Shown one piece after another: positions 7,388 to 11,353 of a DNA stretch of 11,353 nucleotides. The stretch spans positions 1 through 11,353 of the forward strand of contig JAKAMV010000229.1 of NCBI GenBank assembly GCA_021812735.1, written 5' to 3'. The notes beneath the pieces were generated by a model, which had not been told where the DNA came from, did no database searches, and was given only the letters and a program-made list of their open reading frames with translations. Numbering within the stretch: the stretch's first letter is position 1; each line of letters opens with the position of its first letter. The DNA is from Chloroflexota bacterium (lineage in GTDB: Bacteria; Chloroflexota; Limnocylindria; Limnocylindrales; CSP1-4). The position numbers and the translations under genes are program-made.

Positions 7388-7552
7388 TTCGGACCCGGAG
7401 TCCGAACTCCCGGGCGTCGGGCGTCGGCATTCGGACTCGTGGTCCGACGCGCGTCGGGCTGGGTTCGCCCAGCTGCCAACGCGATGACGCTGTTCGGACG
7501 GGGAGTCCGAGTTGGTGCGCGTGGGCGCCAACAGTTCGGACTCGTGGTCCGA
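7388..7552. repeat. Four phased interrupted palindromes, TTCGGAC-N5-GTCCGA (operator-like array)
   Basis: Four 17-bp palindromes TCGGAC-N5-GTCCGA lie at 7389-7405, 7431-7447, 7494-7510 and 7536-7552. All 12 arm positions are identical in every copy, and a T precedes each left arm. Spacers are CCGGA, TCGTG, GGGGA and TCGTG, so copies 2 and 4 are fully identical. Start-to-start distances are 42, 63 and 42 bp, all multiples of 21 bp (two helical turns), and copies 1/2 recur as 3/4 exactly 105 bp later. The 25-bp stretches between the members of each pair are unlike each other, so this is not a simple duplication. The array lies between the divergent ilv and XRE promoters; copy 4 is centred 66 bp before the XRE start codon. 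I infer a multi-site operator; a dispersed genomic palindrome family is the alternative. Confidence 0.85.
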
Positions 7553-7575
7553 GGGCGAGGCGGAACGCCGGATGA

Positions 7576-7603
7576 GTGACCGATAAGCGATCCCGGGTGT
7601 AAT
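7576..7603 (+). promoter_or_regulatory. Candidate promoter giving a leaderless XRE transcript
   Basis: GTGACC (7576-7581) and TGTAAT (7598-7603, five of six consensus bases) are spaced 16 bp. The GTG start codon at 7610 follows the -10 box by 6 nt, where transcription should begin, and there is no ribosome site before it. A leaderless mRNA is therefore expected, a mode common in high-GC bacteria. Confidence 0.5.
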
Positions 7604-7609
7604 GCCGCT

Positions 7610-8338
7610 GTGCCCAGCCGCAACTTTGACGCCGCGATCGACCGGGCCGTCACCGCGCGCCACCGGGCCCTGGGCGAGGAGCTGCAGCGGTTCCGGGCCG
7701 ATGCGGGACTGTCGCGCCTGGCGACGGCCCGGGCCGCGGGCGTGGACGATGCGTTCCTCGGGCGGATCGAGAACGGCGAGGAGCGCCCGTCGCTGGCGAC
7801 CTACGAGCGGCTCGCCGCCGTGCTCGGCGCTGACCTGAGCATCAGGCTCTACCCGAACACCGGCCCCGCCATCCGCGACCGCCTGAGCGCGCCGATGCTC
7901 GAGGCGCTGCTGCGCGGCCTCCACGCCCGGTGGCGCCCCTTCACGGAAGTCCCGGTGCGCACGCCCTCGCGAGGCTGGGTTGACGCGGTCCTGCACGATG
8001 CCCGCGAGCACTGCCTGGTTGCGACCGAGATCCAGTCGGAGATCCGCCGCCTGGAGCAGCTTGTCCGCTGGCATGCGGCGAAGGCGGCCTCCCTGCCCAG
8101 CTGGGACCGCTGGCCGCACCCGGGCCACGAACCGCAGATCAGCCGCCTCCTGATCGTGCGGCGCACGCGCGCGACCCGGGCGACGGCCGACGCGTTCGCG
8201 CAGCAGCTCCGCGTCGCCTACCCCGCGCATCCGGACGACGCGCTCGCCGCCCTGGCGGGCGCCGTACCGTGGCCGGGGGCCGCGCTCATCTGGGCCGAGG
8301 TGACGGGCTCGCGGGCGCGCCTCCTCCCGGGCCGCTGA
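7610..8338 (+). CDS. XRE-family HTH protein with nuclease-fold-like C-terminal domain
   Basis: The 242-residue protein has an N-terminal helix-turn-helix of the Cro/CI (XRE) type at about 20-78: [15 protein letters not shown], then [21 protein letters not shown] and [20 protein letters not shown]. The C-terminal part (about 90-242) is not a known ligand domain to me. It contains EVPV (113-116), [10 protein letters not shown] (121-130), [20 protein letters not shown] (135-154), later [12 protein letters not shown] (180-191). A conserved-looking E, a D after a turn, then E-x-Q in a strand followed by a helix resembles the PD-(D/E)XK core with Gln for Lys, as BglII has; this is inference. GTG is chosen as the start because a good -10 box lies just before it. 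It stands alone between the palindrome array and leuC. Possible roles: local regulator of the locus, or a DNA-binding protein of a toxin/defence type. Only the HTH assignment is firm. Confidence 0.8.
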   Translation: MPSRNFDAAIDRAVTARHRALGEELQRFRADAGLSRLATARAAGVDDAFLGRIENGEERPSLATYERLAAVLGADLSIRLYPNTGPAIRDRLSAPMLEALLRGLHARWRPFTEVPVRTPSRGWVDAVLHDAREHCLVATEIQSEIRRLEQLVRWHAAKAASLPSWDRWPHPGHEPQISRLLIVRRTRATRATADAFAQQLRVAYPAHPDDALAALAGAVPWPGAALIWAEVTGSRARLLPGR

Positions 8339-8377
8339 TGCCCCGCCCCGGCCGCTGGGCAGGGACTCCCCGGGCCG

Positions 8378-8429
8378 TTGACCACGCATCCGCGGTACCC
8401 TTGTGCGCCCCGCCCACGCACCCACAGGA
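8378..8429 (+). promoter_or_regulatory. Possible leuC promoter and ribosome-binding site
   Basis: The 98-nt gap after the XRE gene contains TTGACC (8378-8383), a good -35 box. The matching -10 (TTGTGC, 8401-8406, spacing 17) is poor. AGGA (8426-8429) seven bases before the leuC ATG is the ribosome site. leuC may instead be transcribed from the XRE promoter. Confidence 0.3.
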
Positions 8430-8436
8430 CCGGACC

Positions 8437-9879
8437 ATGACCGCACCCCGAACGCTCGTCGAGAAGATCTGGGACGACCACGTCGTCGCCCAGGACGAGG
8501 GCGCCCCCGCCCTGCTCGCGATCGACCTCCACCTGATCCACGAAGTCACCAGCCCCCAGGCGTTCACTGGCATCCGCCAGCGCGGCATCGCCGTGCGCCG
8601 GCCGGACAAGACGGTGGCCACGGCCGACCACAGCACCCCGACGACACCGCGGGGCCTGCCGATCCTGGACCAGATGGGCGCCGCGCAGATCAGGCAGCTC
8701 GAGACCAACTGCGCCGACTTCGGCGTCCCGATCCACGCCTACGGCAGCGACACGCAGGGGATCGTCCACGTCATCGGCCCGGAGCTCGGGCTCACCCAGC
8801 CCGGCATGACCATCGTCTGCGGCGACTCGCACACGGCCACCCACGGGGCGTTCGGGGCGCTCGCGTTCGGCATCGGCACGAGCGAGGTCGAGATGGTCCT
8901 CGCCACCCAGACGCTGCTCCAGCGCAAGCCCAAGACGTTCGAGGTGCGGGTGGACGGGCGCCTCAAGCCGGGTGTCAGCGCCAAGGACATCATCCTCGCG
9001 CTCATTGCGAAGATCGGCACCGGCGGCGGGACCGGCCACGTCTTCGAGTTCACCGGCGAGGCGATTCGCGCGCTCAACATGGAGCAGCGGATGACCATCT
9101 GCAACATGTCCATCGAGGGCGGCGCCCGGGCGGGCCTCGTCGCCCCCGACGAGACCACGTACGCGTACCTCCGCGGCCGCCGCCACGCACCCCAGGGCAA
9201 GGCGTGGGACGAGGCCGTCGTGCGCTGGCGCCAGCTGCCAACCGACGCGGGCGCGGTCTACGACAAGTCGGTCACACTCGACGCCAGCACGCTCGAGCCC
9301 ATGGTCACCTACGGCACCAACCCGGGCATGGGCATCCCGGTCACGGGTCACGTCCCCACTCTCGACGAGATGCCGGACGACGCCGCCCGCCGCGGCCTCG
9401 AGAAGAGCCTCGCGTACATGGACCTCACGCCGGGCCAGGCCATCGCCGGCCAGCCGGTTGACGTCGTCTTCATCGGCAGCTGCACGAACAGCAGGATCTC
9501 GGACCTGCGGCTCGCCGCCGCGGTGCTCAAGGGCCGCCGGGTCCACGAGGGCACCCGCGTGATGGTCGTGCCCGGCAGCCAGCAGGTGAAGGCACAGGCC
9601 GAGCGCGAGGGCCTCGACGAGGTCTTCAGGGCCGCCGGCGCCGAGTGGCGCGAGGCCGGCTGCTCGATGTGCCTGGCGATGAACGGCGACCAGCTCTCCC
9701 CCGGCCAGTACGCTGTCAGCACGTCCAACCGCAACTTCGAGGGCCGCCAGGGCAAGGGCGGCCGCACGCTCCTCGCCAGCCCGCTCACCGCGGCCGCGTC
9801 GGCGATCAACGGCGTCGTCACCGATCCCCGCACCATCGAGGGTGTCGAGGACCTCGTGACCGTCGGCGGAGGGTACTGA
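8437..9879 (+). CDS. leuC: 3-isopropylmalate dehydratase large subunit
   Basis: With LeuD it forms the [4Fe-4S] isopropylmalate isomerase that converts 2- to 3-isopropylmalate; in the citramalate route the same enzyme isomerises citramalate to 3-methylmalate. The protein has 480 residues, near the 466 of E. coli LeuC and similar throughout. Cluster cysteines are C349 in FIGSCTNSR and C409/C412 in GCSMCLAMN. Other aconitase-family motifs: HEVTSPQAF (35-43), [26 protein letters not shown] (127-152), AGLVAPDET (232-240), [17 protein letters not shown] (428-444). The ATG at 8437 with AGGA upstream puts [12 protein letters not shown] at the right place. An in-frame ATG at 8338 touching the XRE stop would add 33 poorly conserved residues and is rejected. 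leuD follows after 2 nt. Confidence 0.98.
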   Translation: MTAPRTLVEKIWDDHVVAQDEGAPALLAIDLHLIHEVTSPQAFTGIRQRGIAVRRPDKTVATADHSTPTTPRGLPILDQMGAAQIRQLETNCADFGVPIHAYGSDTQGIVHVIGPELGLTQPGMTIVCGDSHTATHGAFGALAFGIGTSEVEMVLATQTLLQRKPKTFEVRVDGRLKPGVSAKDIILALIAKIGTGGGTGHVFEFTGEAIRALNMEQRMTICNMSIEGGARAGLVAPDETTYAYLRGRRHAPQGKAWDEAVVRWRQLPTDAGAVYDKSVTLDASTLEPMVTYGTNPGMGIPVTGHVPTLDEMPDDAARRGLEKSLAYMDLTPGQAIAGQPVDVVFIGSCTNSRISDLRLAAAVLKGRRVHEGTRVMVVPGSQQVKAQAEREGLDEVFRAAGAEWREAGCSMCLAMNGDQLSPGQYAVSTSNRNFEGRQGKGGRTLLASPLTAAASAINGVVTDPRTIEGVEDLVTVGGGY

Positions 9880-9881
9880 GC

Positions 9882-10514
9882 ATGGCTGAGCCGTTCCGCT
9901 CGTTCTCGAGCAAGATCGTCCCTATCCGCGCCGAGAACGTGGACACGGACCAGATCGTCCCCGCCCGCTACCTCAAGGTCACCAACAAGGACGGCCTCGC
10001 GGACGCGCTGTTCCACGACTGGCGCTACAACGAGGACGGCACGCGCAAGGAGCCCGGCTTCGTCATCGACGACCCGCGCTACGCGGGCGCTCGGATCATC
10101 GTCGCCGGCGACAACTTCGGCAGCGGCTCGTCCCGCGAGCACGCCCCGTGGGCCCTGCGCGCGTGGGGCATCCAGGCGGTCTTCTCCACCAGCTTCGCGG
10201 ACATCTTCCGCAGCAACAGCCTCAAGAACGGCGTGCTGCCCATCGTCGTGGACAAGGCGACCCAGGAGCGGCTGTTCGAGATGGCCGAGGCCAACCCCGA
10301 CGGCGAGGTGCGCATCGACCTGGCGGAGCAGGGCGTGCTGCTGCCTGACGGCACGACGCTGGACTTCGAGATCGACCCGTTCGCCAAGATGATGCTGCTG
10401 GCCGGCCAGGATGAGATCGGCTACGTCCTGGCGCAGGAGGAAGCGATCGGCGACTGGGAGACGGCCCACCCGTCCCCGGTGGACACCCGGCTCGGGACGA
10501 CGCTCGCCTGCTGA
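9882..10514 (+). CDS. leuD: 3-isopropylmalate dehydratase small subunit
   Basis: This is the swivelling-domain subunit of the LeuCD isomerase. It has 210 residues, close to the normal 200. Typical features: NVDTDQIVPARYLK (19-32), the substrate-binding loop NFGSGSSREHAPWAL (78-92), FADIFRSNSLKNGVLPI, then DFEIDPFAKMMLLAGQDEIGYVLAQEEAI near the end. The ATG at 9882 is 2 nt after the leuC stop, and its site GGAGGG (9868-9873) lies in the last leuC codons, so the two subunits are probably translated in a coupled way. The 10-nt distance to the next gene suggests that gene shares the transcript. Confidence 0.98.
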   Translation: MAEPFRSFSSKIVPIRAENVDTDQIVPARYLKVTNKDGLADALFHDWRYNEDGTRKEPGFVIDDPRYAGARIIVAGDNFGSGSSREHAPWALRAWGIQAVFSTSFADIFRSNSLKNGVLPIVVDKATQERLFEMAEANPDGEVRIDLAEQGVLLPDGTTLDFEIDPFAKMMLLAGQDEIGYVLAQEEAIGDWETAHPSPVDTRLGTTLAC

Positions 10515-10524
10515 CGCGGGCACC

Positions 10525-11277
10525 ATGGCCTCCCCGACCGCCTCACGCTGGCGGTTCCTCGGCTTGGTGGTCCCCGCCCTCGACGCCAAGGCGGGCCTCC
10601 TCGGGACGCGCCACCGCCGCGCGATGGCCGACGCCGAGGTCGCGGCCTGCTCGGCGATGTTAGGCTCGCTGCCCGAGGTGGTGGCGGCGTGGAGCGACGG
10701 CAACGTCGCCCTCGAGGCCGAGGTGGTGGTTGCGGACCGACCGCTCGCGCGGCTGGCCCGGGTCGGCGGCGGCTGGTGGGCGGATCCGGGCGGGTCCGCC
10801 AGCCTGGTCGGGCCCCACCTGTCGGCGCCGCGCGACTCGGTCATGCTCCTCTACCCGTCCGACGGCGACCCGGCGCTTCGCGGCGCCTGGGGCTACACCT
10901 GGGGCGAGGTCGAGATGTTCGGCGGGGCCGGCTTCTCCGCGATCGTGTCGGACCCGTGGCCGGGCTGGGCCACCATCGAGGACCCCGCGCACGGCTTCGT
11001 CCACGAGTGGCTCCACCAGGTGGAGGCCGTGTATCGCCGGCTGGGGCTGGGCGCGGACGACCTGCCGGACCTGCACGACGTGGCGGACCGCCGAACGACC
11101 CGCGCGGGCGCCGCCAACCGCGCGGAGACCTACGTGGAGCATGAGCGGCGTACCGGGTCCTGGCGGCCGTGGTACCGCGACTACATGACTGGCACGGTGG
11201 GGCCCAAGACCGGCGAGACGATCCGCGTGCGCGGCCTGACGCGCGAGCGCTGGCTGCGCCGGCCGAACCCGGGCTGA
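10525..11277 (+). CDS. Protein of unknown family with HEXXH metal-binding motif
   Basis: The 250-residue protein is not of a family I can name. The central motif is HGFVHEWLHQVEAVYRRLGLG (156-176), in which H160-E161-W-L-H164 is a classical HEXXH zinc site of metallopeptidases. A possible third ligand is H184 in LPDLHDVADR (180-189) or E205/H206. The C-terminal aromatic block SWRPWYRDYMTGTV (212-225) looks like part of the same fold. The N-terminal half is beta-rich: GGGWWADPGG, DSVMLLYPSDGDP, GAWGYTWGEVEMFGGAGFSAIV. No convincing signal peptide or membrane segment is seen, so a cytoplasmic place is likely. The ATG is 10 nt after the leuD stop with only a weak CGGG before it, suggesting cotranscription with leuCD. 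Codon use matches the neighbours. It may be a metallopeptidase or a metal-binding protein without protease activity. Confidence 0.75.
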   Translation: MASPTASRWRFLGLVVPALDAKAGLLGTRHRRAMADAEVAACSAMLGSLPEVVAAWSDGNVALEAEVVVADRPLARLARVGGGWWADPGGSASLVGPHLSAPRDSVMLLYPSDGDPALRGAWGYTWGEVEMFGGAGFSAIVSDPWPGWATIEDPAHGFVHEWLHQVEAVYRRLGLGADDLPDLHDVADRRTTRAGAANRAETYVEHERRTGSWRPWYRDYMTGTVGPKTGETIRVRGLTRERWLRRPNPG

Positions 11278-11290
11278 CGCGAGGGAACCG

Positions 11291-11353
11291 ATGCGCGGCT
11301 GCCATCGTCTGGCGCCCATGACGCCTCGTCCCCGCCACCTCGCCGTCCTCCCC
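11291..11353 (+). CDS. Possible start of another gene, cut by window edge
   Basis: An ATG at 11291 preceded by GAGGGA (11281-11286, four bases away) opens a frame that runs to the window end (21 codons, beginning MRGCHRLAPM). A second in-frame ATG at 11318 is an alternative start. The part seen is too short to name. The gap to the HEXXH gene is only 13 nt. Confidence 0.35.
   Translation, partial: MRGCHRLAPMTPRPRHLAVLP

Noticed and set aside
7388..7552. CRISPR array
   Set aside because: The repeat units are 17-18 bp palindromes with unequal 25/46/25-bp intervals, no cas genes are near, and the intervals are not uniform.
7260..7609. tRNA or structured small RNA gene in the central spacer
   Set aside because: No cloverleaf or known RNA motif was found; the structure visible is explained by the palindromes and GC repeats.
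8338..8436. leuC starting at the ATG overlapping the XRE stop (TGATG)
   Set aside because: It would add 33 residues not expected in LeuC, whose conserved sequence begins right after the ATG at 8437, which has its own ribosome site.
7337..8446. Minus-strand 369-codon frame in which the palindromes read as SDHESE/SDSPSE-type protein repeats
   Set aside because: Most of it is antisense to the well-supported XRE gene. The repeats are perfect palindromes with variable flanks, and their spacing is a multiple of 21, so the in-frame reading is a by-product.

Overview
The window is very GC-rich, with third codon positions almost all G or C. Its layout and protein sequences fit a high-GC bacterium. 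My best guess is Chloroflexota (Limnocylindria/Ellin6529-like), with Actinobacteriota as the alternative; this is inferred from protein character and not proven. The whole window is a branched-chain amino acid (BCAA) biosynthesis locus built as two divergent arms around a regulatory intergenic region.

Left arm, minus strand, transcribed right to left from about 7190: a 71-codon Leu/Ile-rich leader peptide, an attenuator hairpin, then ilvB, ilvN, ilvC, leuA, leuB and cimA (cut by the left edge). ilvB-ilvN-ilvC-leuA-leuB are joined by four consecutive 4-base stop/start overlaps (ATGA, GTGA, ATGA, GTGA). cimA follows after an 85-base gap holding a strong GC hairpin. IlvBN and IlvC make the dihydroxy-acids of the Val and Ile branches. 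LeuA and LeuB serve leucine. CimA makes citramalate, so with LeuCD and LeuB the cell can make 2-oxobutyrate for isoleucine from pyruvate without threonine deaminase. ilvD and the aminotransferase are not in the window.

Centre, about 7154-7609: the minus-strand ilv promoter, a GC-rich stretch with seven CGCGCCG heptamers, and four copies of an interrupted palindrome TTCGGAC-N5-GTCCGA. Copy starts are 42, 63 and 42 bp apart, all multiples of 21 bp, which places the sites on one face of the helix. I regard this array as the best candidate for something undescribed. It lies just upstream of a plus-strand promoter that appears to give a leaderless mRNA for an XRE-type HTH protein with a nuclease-fold-like C-terminal domain.

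Right arm, plus strand: the XRE gene, leuC, leuD, a 250-aa protein of unknown family with a HEWLH (HEXXH) metal-binding motif, and the first codons of a possible further gene at the right edge. leuC-leuD-HEXXH are tightly spaced (2 and 10 nt) and look like one operon. No tRNA, rRNA, CRISPR, insertion sequence or phage gene was seen.
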